64,000 bases of DNA from Massilia sp. Root351 (GTDB taxonomy: Bacteria; Pseudomonadota; Gammaproteobacteria; Burkholderiales; Burkholderiaceae_D), in contig NZ_LMDJ01000034.1 of NCBI RefSeq assembly GCF_001425045.1, positions 124,001-188,000 on the forward strand, given 5' to 3'. Below, in pieces: positions 13,963 to 23,215 of this stretch. Both the position numbers and the translations under genes were made by a program. Every line of letters begins with the position of its first letter. Positions within the stretch are counted from its first letter, which is position 1. The notes below the pieces were generated by a model, which was not told the origin of the DNA, ran no database searches, and worked only from the letters and a program-made list of their open reading frames with translations.

Positions 13963-16890
13963 TCAAATGGCCTGGCCGGCCGCCCGGTCCGCCACGCTGC
14001 GCCCTTGCGCCGCCGCGTGGGCCTCGTTCTCGGCCAGTACCGCCTCGAAGGCGGCGGCCGGCACCGGACGGCTGAAGTAGTAGCCCTGCATCTGGCGGCA
14101 GCCATGCTGGCGCAGGAAGGCCATCTGCTCCAGCGTCTCCACGCCCTCCGAAATCACATCCAGCTTCAGGTTGGCCGCCAGCGCGATGATGGTGGTGACG
14201 ATGGCCGCGTCGTCCGGGTCCACGGTCAGGTCGCGCACGAAAGTCTGGTCTATCTTCAGCACGTCGATCTCGAAACGCTTCAGGTGCGCCAGGCTGGAAT
14301 AGCCGGTGCCGAAATCGTCGATGGCCAGCAGCACGCCCAGCTTCTTTACCTCGTGCATGACGGCGATGGCATGCTCCACATCGTTCATCACCTGGCTCTC
14401 GGTCAGTTCCAGCTCCAGGCAGGCCGGCGGCAGCCCGGTTTCGGCCAGCACGTCGGCCACCGACTGCACAAAGTCCGGCTCGGCCATCTGCCGCGCCGAC
14501 ACGTTGACGGCGATGCGCAGCGCGTCGCGCGCGCCGTCCACGGCGCCGCCGGCGCGCCAGGCCATCAGCTGCGCGCACGCGGTGCGCAGCACCCAGGCGC
14601 CCACCGGCAGGATCAAGCCGGTTTCCTCAGCCAGCGGAATGAAGCGGTTCGGCGCCACCATGCCCAGCTCCGGGTGCTGCCAGCGCACCAGCGCCTCCAT
14701 GCCGACGATGCGGCCGCTGGCCGTATCCACCTGCGGCTGGTAATGCAACACTAGTTCGCGCCGCTCCAGCGCGGTGCGCAGCGCGCCCTCGATCAGCATG
14801 CGCTCGCCCAGCTGCTCATTCATGGCCGGCGTGTAGAACTGGTAGTTGTTGCCGCCCATTTCCTTGGCGCGGTACATGGCGATGTCGGCGCGCTCCATCA
14901 GCACGCCGGGGTCGGCGCTGTCGGCCGGGTAGACGGCAATGCCGGCGCTGCAAGTGAAAAACAGTTCCTGGCCGTCGATCAGCAGCGGCGCGGCCAGGCA
15001 GTCCAGCACGCGCTGCACCTGGTCGGCGCGCGGCGACAGCGCGCCCTGCTCGGGCAGCAGCATCAGCGCGAACTCGTCGCCGCCGATGCGCGCCACCGTG
15101 TCCACCGGGCGCAGCGCCAGCTGCAGCCGCTCGGCCACCGCTTGCAGCAGCCGGTCGCCGCCCTTGTGGCCCAGGCGGCTGTTGGTGAACTTGAAGCGGT
15201 CCAGGTCGATCGACACCACCCACAGCGCATGCCCCTTGCGCTCGGAGTGGGTGATGGTCTGGCGCAGCCGGTCCAGCAGCAGCACGCGGTTGGGCAGCCC
15301 GGTCAGCGCGTCGTGCGTGGACTGGTGGTGCAGCTCCGTCTCGTAAGCCTTGATGGCGGTGATGTCGTGCATGAAGGAGACGAAATGCGTCACCTCGCCG
15401 TGCTCGTCGCGCACCGGCGAAACGTAGACATCGTTCCAGAACATGGTGCCGTCCTTGCGGTAGTGGCGCAGCACGGCGTGCCCCTCGCGCTGCTCGCGCG
15501 CGGCCGCCACCAGTTCGCTCACGCCCGGCTGGTCGAGGTCATCGCGCGCCAGCAGGCGCGTGCTGCGCCCGACCAGCTCCGCGCTGCTGTAGCCGGTCAG
15601 CCGCTCGAACGCGGGATTGACGTAGGCCATGGCGTAGCCCGGCGGGCCGTCCGTGATGATGATGGCGTTCACGTTGGATTCGATGGCGCGCTCGCGCAGC
15701 CGCATGGCGCGGTTGACGTCCTTCAGTTCGGCGGTGCGCTGGTCCACGCGGCGCTGCACATCGCGGTTGCGGCTGGCCAGCGTGTGCACGTAGGCCGCGC
15801 CCAGCACGCTGACCAGGGCGCCCAGCGCCAGCGTGAACAGGGATGCCAGGTGGTCGCTGACGTACACCGCGTCCGGCTGGCTGGCCGTCATCAGCCAGGT
15901 CTTGCCGGCCACGTCGAAGGGCTGCTCCATGCGCGCCGGTTCGCCACGGTACAGCCAGCGCGGCAGCGTGGCCTGCGCCGGCGGCGGCAGCTGCGCCTCG
16001 AACACCAGCGCCTGCGGGTCCTGCGTCGGGCTGGCGTACACCTTCAGGTTCAGCCCCATGCTGGCGCGCACGCCGGCGGCGGCGTAAATCTTCTCTATCA
16101 TCGGGCCGGGACGCATCACCATCGCCGTCTCGCCTTCCAGCGCGGCGCGGCGCGCGGCCGGATCGGCCGGTTCCGCGCCGAAGCGGTACACCGGCATCGA
16201 CACCACCACGCCCAGCCGCGGCTCCGGACCTTGCGCCAGCGGCACCAGCTTGCCGGCGGTGGGCAGGCCGGTGTCGTAGGACTGCTGGCGCGCGCCGCCG
16301 TCCAGCGCCGGCCAGGCCGTGTCCAGGCCGAGCGCGGCCTCGTTGCCGGCCAGCGGCTCGATAAAGTCGATCACGCGGTAACTGGCGCGCTCTCCGGCGG
16401 GCACCGGCCGGCCGTCGCGCATTTCAGTCAGCGCGGTGCCCGGAATCACGGCGGCCAGCTCGGCTTCCAGCGCGGCGCGCTCGGCGTGGCTGATCAGGCG
16501 CAGATGGCTGATGCCCTGCACATAGGGCGCGCGCTCGAGGATGGGACGGGTGAACAGGCGGAATTCGGTGCGCGTGACTTCCTGGTGGCTGGCGAACAGC
16601 TGGTTGACCGAGTTGAGGCCGGCCAGCGCGTTGCCCACGCCCTGTTGCAGGACGAACAGCCGCGCGTGCGCGCGCTGCATGAAAGCGAGCGACACCTTGT
16701 CCCGCTCCAGCCTGCTGACACCGGCCGACAGCAGCACCGTGCAGCCCAGGCCGCACAGCAGCGCCAGCGCCATGGGGCGGTAGTTCGTCAAGCGGCCCGG
16801 CAGCGGCTGCGAAGTGGCGGAAATCGGAGTGGGGGAAGCACTAATCGGATTCACCCGTCGTGGATGCTGGTAAAACCACAAGATTAGCAT
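13963..16890 (-). CDS. CHASE-PAS-GGDEF-EAL cyclic-di-GMP enzyme, membrane bound
   Basis: A 975-residue bifunctional-type c-di-GMP protein. Order: membrane segment near residue 45, an extracytoplasmic CHASE-like sensor (about 60-330), a second membrane segment near 350, PAS (about 400-520), GGDEF and EAL. The GGDEF signature is intact (RIGGDEFALML, near residue 603). The EAL domain keeps EALVRW (near 730) plus NVSARQM, ELELTES, AIDDFGTGYSSL, LKIDQTFV and SEGVET, the residues that hold metal and substrate. Both synthesis and hydrolysis are therefore possible. The frame is open to 16965, but the ATG at 16890 is the first plausible start clear of the divergent promoter; a GTG at 16854 is an alternative. 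It is co-directional with the DOT1-like gene. Confidence 0.9.
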   Translation of the reverse strand: MLILWFYQHPRRVNPISASPTPISATSQPLPGRLTNYRPMALALLCGLGCTVLLSAGVSRLERDKVSLAFMQRAHARLFVLQQGVGNALAGLNSVNQLFASHQEVTRTEFRLFTRPILERAPYVQGISHLRLISHAERAALEAELAAVIPGTALTEMRDGRPVPAGERASYRVIDFIEPLAGNEAALGLDTAWPALDGGARQQSYDTGLPTAGKLVPLAQGPEPRLGVVVSMPVYRFGAEPADPAARRAALEGETAMVMRPGPMIEKIYAAAGVRASMGLNLKVYASPTQDPQALVFEAQLPPPAQATLPRWLYRGEPARMEQPFDVAGKTWLMTASQPDAVYVSDHLASLFTLALGALVSVLGAAYVHTLASRNRDVQRRVDQRTAELKDVNRAMRLRERAIESNVNAIIITDGPPGYAMAYVNPAFERLTGYSSAELVGRSTRLLARDDLDQPGVSELVAAAREQREGHAVLRHYRKDGTMFWNDVYVSPVRDEHGEVTHFVSFMHDITAIKAYETELHHQSTHDALTGLPNRVLLLDRLRQTITHSERKGHALWVVSIDLDRFKFTNSRLGHKGGDRLLQAVAERLQLALRPVDTVARIGGDEFALMLLPEQGALSPRADQVQRVLDCLAAPLLIDGQELFFTCSAGIAVYPADSADPGVLMERADIAMYRAKEMGGNNYQFYTPAMNEQLGERMLIEGALRTALERRELVLHYQPQVDTASGRIVGMEALVRWQHPELGMVAPNRFIPLAEETGLILPVGAWVLRTACAQLMAWRAGGAVDGARDALRIAVNVSARQMAEPDFVQSVADVLAETGLPPACLELELTESQVMNDVEHAIAVMHEVKKLGVLLAIDDFGTGYSSLAHLKRFEIDVLKIDQTFVRDLTVDPDDAAIVTTIIALAANLKLDVISEGVETLEQMAFLRQHGCRQMQGYYFSRPVPAAAFEAVLAENEAHAAAQGRSVADRAAGQAI

Positions 16891-16932
16891 GGATGGCGCT
16901 GGCGCGGCGGCATCAGATCGTGCCGCTGGGCA

Positions 16933-16938
16933 TATAAT
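16933..16938 (+). promoter_or_regulatory. Probable -10 element of the mshQ-like gene
   Basis: A perfect TATAAT lies 43 bp before the ATG at 16981 in the divergent gap. No good -35 is visible at 17 bp, so activation by a regulator is possible. Confidence 0.4.
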
Positions 16939-16980
16939 GGCGTCACCGTGTACATTCGGGAACAACCCGGCTTGTCAACT

Positions 16981-19900
16981 ATGGCTTCTTACTTCGTACG
17001 CTGGACCTTCGCACGCTCGATCGCCTGCCTGGGCGCTGTGCTGGCACTGGCCTTGCTGTGGCCGGCCGGTCCCGCCCGCGCCAACACCGCCGTGCTGTTC
17101 AACGGCGGGCTGGTGGTGGGCTGCAGCTACGCGCCGGCCACCACCACCTATACCTGCGCGCCGTTCTCGTCCACCCAGGACGTCACCATCGCCAGCGGCT
17201 ACAAGGTGGTGCTGACGGGGCCGATGGACTTCGATTACAACCAGCAGCTCAACATGAGCGGCACGGCCCAGCTGCAGGTGGCGGGCAACCTCGATATCGG
17301 CGGCGTCAAGACCAGCAACCTGAATATCACCGGCGGCTCGCTGATCTCCAGCGGCGAGTTCAGGATGGGCGCCCAGGTGCAAACCATCGCGGCCAACATC
17401 AGCGCCGCCAGCATGAAGATCGGCACCGGCTCGGACACCAAGGTAACCGGCACGCTGACGGCCACCGGCCAGATCGACATCGCCTCGCACGCCACCATCA
17501 TCGGCGACATCAGCGGCGGCAAGGTCACCACCGGCTCCCCGGTTTCGCTGACGGGCGACGTGACGGCCAGCGTGTCGTTCAACCTGTCCTCGGGCAGCAC
17601 GCTGACCGGCGACCTGGTGTCGCCGGTGGTGTCGCTGGACGCGTCGCCGTCCCGCGTCAACGGCAACGTCACCGCCAGCACCTCGCTCACCATCGCGTCG
17701 GCCAGCAGCGTAAACGGCAACGTGGTGGCCGGCGCGGTGGTGTTGCAATCGTCCGAGGCTTACATCACCGGCACCGCGCTGGTCGATACGCTGAAGCTGA
17801 ACTGGCATGGCCGCGTGTACCAGGCCGTCACCTGCCGCAACGGCACCAGCGCCAGCCCGTGCAATTGCGTGGACGACGACAGCGGCTACGCCAACACCAG
17901 CTACAAGACCGTCTGCACGCCGCCGGGCGGCAACACGGTGCACCACTACCAGATCACCCACGACGGCCAGGGGCTGACCTGCCAGCCGGAGAGCGTCACG
18001 GTGAAAGCCTGCGCCAACGCCGCCTGCACTTCGCTGTACACCGGCGCAGCGCAAGTGACGCTGTCGCCCAACACGGTGGAATCGCCGGCCCCCGCGTTCA
18101 GCCTGGCCAGCGGCACCGCCAGCGCCTATGTGCGCAAGACTACCGAGGGCGACGTTGCGCTCGCTGTCACGGCCGCCACCCCTGCAGCGGCGACAGCCAC
18201 CACTTGCTCCGCCCCGTCCGGCGCATCGTGCACCATGAAATTCGCCGACGCCGGCTTTCAGGTATTCGCCGATCCGCGGCTGGCAGGCGTGGCCGACAGT
18301 TTCAGGATCGAGGCCCTGAAAAAGAACGAGCTGGCGCCCGCCAGCTGCATACCGCTGATCGCCAACAGCACCAGGCCCGTGGTGATGCGCTGCGCCTACA
18401 AGGACCCGGCCGCCAACAGCAATACGCTAAGCCGCAACGTCAACCTGACCAACGGCAGCGGCGCCAGTGCCGCGCTGGTGTGCGGCAGCGGCGACTTCAC
18501 CGCGGCCCAGGGGGTCAGCCTGCCGCTGGCGTTCGACGCCAGCGGCAGGGCCTCGGGCACGCTGGCCTACGACGACGTGGGCGCACTGGCCCTGTCGGCC
18601 GAATACACCGCCAGCGGCGCCAACTTCGTTACCGCGGACGGGAAAAGCGCCGCCTTCGTCGTGGCGCCGCACCACTACGGCATCGACAACGCAAGCGCAG
18701 CGGGCGTGGCCAATCCAGGCGCCACCAGCGCCGCCGGTCCGGTGTTCGCCAAGGCCAGTGCCCTGTTCACGGTGCGGGTAACGGCGCTGAGCAAGAACAA
18801 TGTCATCAGCGCCAATTTCGGCAAAGAGAGTTCGCCCGGCCGCTTCAGGCTGACGCACCAGCTGGTCGATCCGGCGCCTGCGAGCGGCTACAAGGGCACG
18901 CTGTCGGTGCCAAATGAGCTGGCCTTCGGAGCCGCCATCAATGCCGGCGCCAATGGCGGCTCCCCGGGGCGTTTCCTGATTGGCGGGCTGGCATGGAATG
19001 AGGTGGGCATCATCTCGCTGACCGCCTTTACGGAACAGGTGGGGCTGTACGCATCGGTCGACAAAGACAAGCTTGAAGAAGGCAGCCTGGCCACCCTCCC
19101 CAACTACAATATCGGCCGCTTCACTCCGGACCATTTCGACACCGCCCTCACCGCTCCGGACGCGGCACCCGTCATGCTCTGCCCTGCGGGCGTGTTCCCC
19201 GTCACCTGCGCCGCCAACCGCTTTGTCTACTCGGCGCAACCGTTCGGCCTGACCGTCAATGCCATGAGCGGCGGCGCTGCGCCCACGCTGACCCAGAACT
19301 ACGCGGGCAGCTACGCGCGGCCGATCGCCATCACCGCCTGGAACGCGGCGGGCGCCACCGGCGCGGCCAACGACAATCCGGAGTTCCGGCCGGTGGACAA
19401 TGCGGCCACCAGCATCAGCGGTGCCGGTGGCCCGTCCGTGGAGAGGCAGTTCGCCTTCGCCGCAGGCCTTGGCCAGGGCGACATCAAGTACGCCTTCAGC
19501 GCAAGCGCCTCTCCCGGCGTGCAGCTGAACACCATCTCCCGGCCAACGAATGTATTCTTCCGCGCAACCGACGCCGACAACGTGAGTTCGCAGCGCAGCG
19601 GCGCGGTGGAAGCCGGCGTCGCCGTGGTGGCCGGCCGCCTGCAAGTGGCGCACAGCTACGGCTCGGAACTGCTCCGGCGCCAGGTGAACGTGGAAGCGCA
19701 GTATTGGACCGGCAGCCAGTTCCTGCACAATAAAGTGGACGTCACCCAGGGCGCCACCGCACTGGGAGGCCTCAACGTGCTTAAATTTAGCGGCTGCACC
19801 AAAAACCTGGCCGCCGGCACAGCCTGCTATGCCGGGCTGGCGGCGGCCGACGCGGCGGCCAAGCTGAACTTCGTGGGCGGCCGCTCCTCGCTGCGCGTCG

Positions 19901-20034
19901 CCGCACCCGGCGCCGGCCGCAACGGCACAGCGAACCTGAGCGTGGATGCCTTCCCCTGGCTGCCCAGCACCAGCGGCGTCCTCACTTACGGCGTGTACCG
20001 TTCGCCGGTGATTTACCTGCGCGAACTGCATTGA
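16981..20034 (+). CDS. MshQ-like secreted protein with DUF6701 domain
   Basis: A 1017-residue exported protein. A signal peptide ends near PARANT (residues 30-35). Residues about 50-270 form regular Gly/Ser/Thr/Val repeats (for example GNLDIGGVKT, SLTGDVTASVS, VNGNVTAS), as in polymer-forming or bactofilin-like beta-helices. A Cys-rich linker follows (CNCVDDDSGY). The remaining about 600 residues match the DUF6701 region of MshQ, ending in the characteristic GVYRSPVIYLRELH. MshQ is encoded with MSHA type IV pilus genes and is proposed to sit at the pilus tip or cell surface. Here no pilus genes are near, so it is an orphan copy. A GTG at 16948 in frame is a less likely start. Confidence 0.85.
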   Translation: MASYFVRWTFARSIACLGAVLALALLWPAGPARANTAVLFNGGLVVGCSYAPATTTYTCAPFSSTQDVTIASGYKVVLTGPMDFDYNQQLNMSGTAQLQVAGNLDIGGVKTSNLNITGGSLISSGEFRMGAQVQTIAANISAASMKIGTGSDTKVTGTLTATGQIDIASHATIIGDISGGKVTTGSPVSLTGDVTASVSFNLSSGSTLTGDLVSPVVSLDASPSRVNGNVTASTSLTIASASSVNGNVVAGAVVLQSSEAYITGTALVDTLKLNWHGRVYQAVTCRNGTSASPCNCVDDDSGYANTSYKTVCTPPGGNTVHHYQITHDGQGLTCQPESVTVKACANAACTSLYTGAAQVTLSPNTVESPAPAFSLASGTASAYVRKTTEGDVALAVTAATPAAATATTCSAPSGASCTMKFADAGFQVFADPRLAGVADSFRIEALKKNELAPASCIPLIANSTRPVVMRCAYKDPAANSNTLSRNVNLTNGSGASAALVCGSGDFTAAQGVSLPLAFDASGRASGTLAYDDVGALALSAEYTASGANFVTADGKSAAFVVAPHHYGIDNASAAGVANPGATSAAGPVFAKASALFTVRVTALSKNNVISANFGKESSPGRFRLTHQLVDPAPASGYKGTLSVPNELAFGAAINAGANGGSPGRFLIGGLAWNEVGIISLTAFTEQVGLYASVDKDKLEEGSLATLPNYNIGRFTPDHFDTALTAPDAAPVMLCPAGVFPVTCAANRFVYSAQPFGLTVNAMSGGAAPTLTQNYAGSYARPIAITAWNAAGATGAANDNPEFRPVDNAATSISGAGGPSVERQFAFAAGLGQGDIKYAFSASASPGVQLNTISRPTNVFFRATDADNVSSQRSGAVEAGVAVVAGRLQVAHSYGSELLRRQVNVEAQYWTGSQFLHNKVDVTQGATALGGLNVLKFSGCTKNLAAGTACYAGLAAADAAAKLNFVGGRSSLRVAAPGAGRNGTANLSVDAFPWLPSTSGVLTYGVYRSPVIYLRELH

Positions 20035-20044
20035 GCCTGCGCGG

Positions 20045-20070
20045 CTACCGCAGTGCCGGAACTGCGGTAG
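20045..20070 (+). terminator. Terminator-like hairpin after the mshQ-like gene
   Basis: A perfect 10-bp stem (CTACCGCAGT and its complement) with a GCCGGA loop starts 11 bp after the stop codon. A T5 run comes nine bases later rather than directly after the stem, so it may be a weak terminator. Confidence 0.55.
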
Positions 20071-20107
20071 CATGGCCGTTTTTCCCACCAACGATAAAGG
20101 AGCGGGC

Positions 20108-20818
20108 ATGAACAGCAGTTCCCAGTGGATAGAGATACAGGGCGATGGCGGCGTGTTCGGCGCCTACCTGGCGCTGCCGCGCAACCCGGCCGCCAGCGGC
20201 GGCGCGCCCGGCATCGTGCTGCTGCAGGAGATTTTCGGCGTCAATGAACACATACGCGGCGTAGCCGAGCAGTACGCGGCCGACGGCTACGTGGTGCTGG
20301 CGCCGGACCTGTTCTGGCGCCAGGGCGCGCGCATCGAACTGGGCTACGGGGAGGCCGACTGGCAGCGCGCCGTGCAGCTCAAGCAGGCCAGCAGCGTCGC
20401 CCAGGCCCAGGCCGATATCCGCGCCGCCGCGCAAGCGCTGCGCGCCCTGCCCGGCGTGGGCGCCAGGATCGCCTCGCTCGGCTTTTGCTACGGCGGCTTG
20501 CTGTCCTACCACGCGGCCGCCAATGGCGACGTGGACGCGGCCGTGGCCTACTACGGCGGCGGCATCCAGAACGCGCTCGAGCGCGCCGGCGACATCCATG
20601 TGCCGCTGATGATGCACTTCGGCGCCCGCGACAGCCACATTCCGCTGGACGCGGTAAAGAAAATCGCCGAGCGCTTCGACGACCGCGACAACGTGGAAGT
20701 GCACGTCTACACCGAAGCCGAACACGGCTTCAACTGCGGCCACCGCGCCAGCTACCGCCAGCAGCCGGCCGCCCTGGCGCACGGCCACACGCTGGTGTTC
20801 CTCAGCGAAACCATCTGA
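20108..20818 (+). CDS. Dienelactone hydrolase family protein
   Basis: A 236-residue alpha/beta hydrolase of the DLH family. It carries the nucleophile elbow GFCYGG (catalytic Cys), the Asp in ARDSHIP and the His in EHGFNC, together with the early LQEIFGVN motif whose Glu regulates the Cys in this family. The usual chemistry is ring opening of enol lactones, but many genomic copies have unknown substrates. The ATG at 20108 follows AAAGGAG. It is not next to the ring-cleavage operon at 35.7 kb, so a role in that pathway is only a possibility. Confidence 0.88.
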   Translation: MNSSSQWIEIQGDGGVFGAYLALPRNPAASGGAPGIVLLQEIFGVNEHIRGVAEQYAADGYVVLAPDLFWRQGARIELGYGEADWQRAVQLKQASSVAQAQADIRAAAQALRALPGVGARIASLGFCYGGLLSYHAAANGDVDAAVAYYGGGIQNALERAGDIHVPLMMHFGARDSHIPLDAVKKIAERFDDRDNVEVHVYTEAEHGFNCGHRASYRQQPAALAHGHTLVFLSETI

Positions 20819-20855
20819 GCCGCCGTCCGCAGCGCGTCTCTCCCCAATGGCGCAT

Positions 20856-20883
20856 AGTATGCCGCCGCGCGCGGCGGCATACT
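20856..20883. repeat. Perfect 28-bp palindrome upstream of the amidohydrolase gene
   Basis: Two 14-base arms (AGTATGCCGCCGCG and its exact complement) without any central spacer, 34 bp before the amidohydrolase ATG and 38 bp after the dienelactone hydrolase stop. No T run follows. It could be an operator for the amidohydrolase-XapX operon or a transcript-end hairpin. Confidence 0.85.
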
Positions 20884-20916
20884 GCAGGCTACCGCTAAAG
20901 TCCGCAGGAGAACCGC

Positions 20917-22806
20917 ATGAGTACCCAAGCCAGCCATCCCACGCCCGACACCGACCCAGTCCTGATCCTCATCAACGGCTGTTTCCACACGGTCGATAAA
21001 TCCCAGCCGCAAGCGAGCGCGGTCGCCATCCAGGGCGGCAAATTTCTCGCCGTGGGCGACGCCGACGAGGTGATGCGCCACCACACGCCCACCAGCCAGG
21101 TGATCGACCTGAACGGACGCAGCGTGGTGCCCGGCCTGAACGACTCGCACCTGCACCTGATCCGTGGCGGCCTGAACTACAACCTGGAACTGCGCTGGGA
21201 AGGCGTGCCCTCGCTGGCCGACGCGCTGCGCATGCTCAAGGAGCAGGCCCTGCGCACGCCCAGCCCGCAATGGGTGCGCGTGGTGGGCGGCTGGAACGAA
21301 TTCCAGTTCGCCGAGAAGCGCATGCCGACCCTGGACGAGATCAACGCCGCCGCGCCGGACACGCCGGTGTTCGTGCTGCACCTGTACGACCGCGCGCTGC
21401 TCAACCGCGCCGCGCTGCGCGTGGTGGGCTACGACAAGGACACGCCCAATCCGCCCGGCGGCGAGATCCAGCGCGACGCGTCCGGCAACCCGACCGGCAT
21501 GCTGATCGCCCGTCCCAACGCCATGATCCTGTACGCCACGCTGGCCAAGGGCCCCAAGCTGCCGCTGGACCTGCAGGTCAATTCCACGCGCCAGTTCATG
21601 CGCGAACTGAACCGCCTGGGCGTGACCTCCGCCATCGACGCCGGCGGCGGCTTCCAGAACTACCCGGAAGACTACTCGGTGGTGGACCAGCTGGCGCGCG
21701 ACGACCAGCTCACCATCCGCATCGCCTACAACCTGTTTACGCAAAACAAGGGCAAGGAGCTGGAAGACTTCGAGAAATGGACCGGCATGGTCACGCCGGG
21801 CCAGGGTACGGACTTCTACCGCCACAACGGCGCCGGCGAAATGCTGGTGTTCTCGGCGGCCGACTTCGAGGACTTCCTGGAGCCGCGTCCGGACCTGAAT
21901 CCGGACATGGAAGCGGAGCTGGAAAAGGTGGTGCGCCACCTGGTCAGCAAGCGCTGGCCGTTCCGCCTGCACGCCACCTACGACGAATCGATCTCGCGCA
22001 TGCTGGACGTGTTCGAGAAAGTGAACCGCGACATCCCCTTCGGCGACCTGCACTGGATGTTCGACCACGCCGAGACCATCAGCCCGCGCAACATCGAGCG
22101 CGTCAAGGCGCTCAACGGCGGCATCGCCATCCAGCACCGCATGGCCTTCCAGGGCGAGTACTTCGTGGAGCGCTACGGCACGGAAGCGGCCAAGGCCACG
22201 CCGCCCGTCAAGCGCATGCTGGAGAACGGCGTGCCGGTGGGCGCCGGCACCGACGCCACCCGCGTGGCCAGCTACAACCCGTGGACCGCGCTGTACTGGC
22301 TGGTGTCCGGCCGCACCGTGGGCGGCATGCGCCTGTACGACGCCGGCGCCAAGCTCTCGCGCGACACCGCCATCGAACTGTGGACCGCCGGCAGCGCCTG
22401 GTTCTCCAATGAACAGGGCAAGAAGGGCCGCATCCAGGAAGGCATGCTGGCCGACCTGGCGGTGCTGTCGGCCGACTTCTTCACGGTGGACGAGGACGCC
22501 ATCAAATCGATCGAATCGGTGCTGACCATCGTCGGCGGCAAGGTGGTCCACGGCCAGGCCGAGTTCACGCCGCTGGCGCCGCCGGCCATCCCGGTGCTGC
22601 CGGACTGGTCGCCAGTGGCCAGCACGCCGGGACACTGGCGCCGGGCCGCGCCCGCGCCGCAGGCAGCCGCCGCGCTGCCGCACCAGTGCCAGGGGCCGTG
22701 CGGCGTGCACGCGCACGCGCACGACCGCGCGCGCCGCTCGTCGGTGCCGGTATCGGACTTCAGCGGCTTCTGGGGCGCGCTGGGCTGCAGCTGCTTCGCG
22801 TTCTGA
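20917..22806 (+). CDS. Amidohydrolase (YtcJ-like metal-dependent hydrolase)
   Basis: A 629-residue metal-dependent hydrolase of the amidohydrolase superfamily, YtcJ-like group. The metal-binding HxH is in DSHLHL (His78, His80). Further ligands are expected from MFDHAE and GAGTDATR (Asp), and LADLAVLSADFF forms the C-terminal composite domain. After the fold ends (about residue 555) there is an unusual tail rich in His, Ala and Cys (HQCQGPCGVHAHAHDRAR), perhaps metal binding. No signal peptide is present. Two XapX genes follow at once, 11 bp downstream, forming an operon. The substrate is not predictable. Confidence 0.87.
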   Translation: MSTQASHPTPDTDPVLILINGCFHTVDKSQPQASAVAIQGGKFLAVGDADEVMRHHTPTSQVIDLNGRSVVPGLNDSHLHLIRGGLNYNLELRWEGVPSLADALRMLKEQALRTPSPQWVRVVGGWNEFQFAEKRMPTLDEINAAAPDTPVFVLHLYDRALLNRAALRVVGYDKDTPNPPGGEIQRDASGNPTGMLIARPNAMILYATLAKGPKLPLDLQVNSTRQFMRELNRLGVTSAIDAGGGFQNYPEDYSVVDQLARDDQLTIRIAYNLFTQNKGKELEDFEKWTGMVTPGQGTDFYRHNGAGEMLVFSAADFEDFLEPRPDLNPDMEAELEKVVRHLVSKRWPFRLHATYDESISRMLDVFEKVNRDIPFGDLHWMFDHAETISPRNIERVKALNGGIAIQHRMAFQGEYFVERYGTEAAKATPPVKRMLENGVPVGAGTDATRVASYNPWTALYWLVSGRTVGGMRLYDAGAKLSRDTAIELWTAGSAWFSNEQGKKGRIQEGMLADLAVLSADFFTVDEDAIKSIESVLTIVGGKVVHGQAEFTPLAPPAIPVLPDWSPVASTPGHWRRAAPAPQAAAALPHQCQGPCGVHAHAHDRARRSSVPVSDFSGFWGALGCSCFAF

Positions 22807-22817
22807 CGGGGGCGGCC

Positions 22818-23066
22818 ATGAACTACACGAAAATCGGGCTGGGCCTGGTGCTGTCCTTTGTGGTGGGCGCCGGCTGCAAGCTGTTCGGCATTCCGGCCGC
22901 GTCGCCGCCGGTGCTCAGCGGCGCGCTGCTGGTGTTCGCCATGAGCAGCGGCTACTGGCTGGTGGACCGCTACCTGGCCGGCAGCCAGGCCCGCCAGCCG
23001 GCGCAGAACAAGCAGCACTGCGGCGGCCACGCGCTGGAGCGCGGCCAGGAGGAGGCGAACCAATGA
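22818..23066 (+). CDS. XapX domain membrane protein (first copy)
   Basis: An 82-residue membrane protein with two short hydrophobic helices around the XapX signature (FGIPAASPPVLSGALLV, residues 24-40). XapX proteins are tiny membrane proteins of unknown role with a conserved P-x-SPP turn between two helices. The extra His/Gln-rich tail (QNKQHCGGHALERGQEEANQ) is not part of the usual domain. The stop overlaps the next start as ATGA, indicating coupled translation with the second copy. Confidence 0.8.
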   Translation: MNYTKIGLGLVLSFVVGAGCKLFGIPAASPPVLSGALLVFAMSSGYWLVDRYLAGSQARQPAQNKQHCGGHALERGQEEANQ

Positions 23067-23215
23067 GCCCGCTCTTCATAGGCGCCCTGCTGGGGCTGGC
23101 CGTTGGCGGCGTATGCCGCTGGTTCGACATCCCCTCCCCGTCGCCGCCGACGCCGGTCGGCGCGCTGCTGGTGGTGGCCATGACGGCCGGCTATGTCGCC
23201 GCCGGCATGATGTAG
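23063..23215 (+). CDS. XapX domain membrane protein (second, minimal copy)
   Basis: A 50-residue protein starting MSPLFIGALLGLAVGG and carrying the XapX turn FDIPSPSPPTPVG, then a second helix ending in GYVAAGMM. It is a minimal two-helix XapX protein. The ATG sits inside the stop of the first copy (ATGA). An AGGAGG lies just upstream within the preceding gene. A pair of XapX subunits of different length suggests a hetero-oligomeric membrane unit associated with the amidohydrolase. Confidence 0.75.
   Translation: MSPLFIGALLGLAVGGVCRWFDIPSPSPPTPVGALLVVAMTAGYVAAGMM

Noticed and set aside
20108..20818. Dienelactone hydrolase as part of the ring-cleavage pathway
   Set aside because: It lies 15 kb from the operon with no shared operator; many DLH-family proteins have unrelated substrates.
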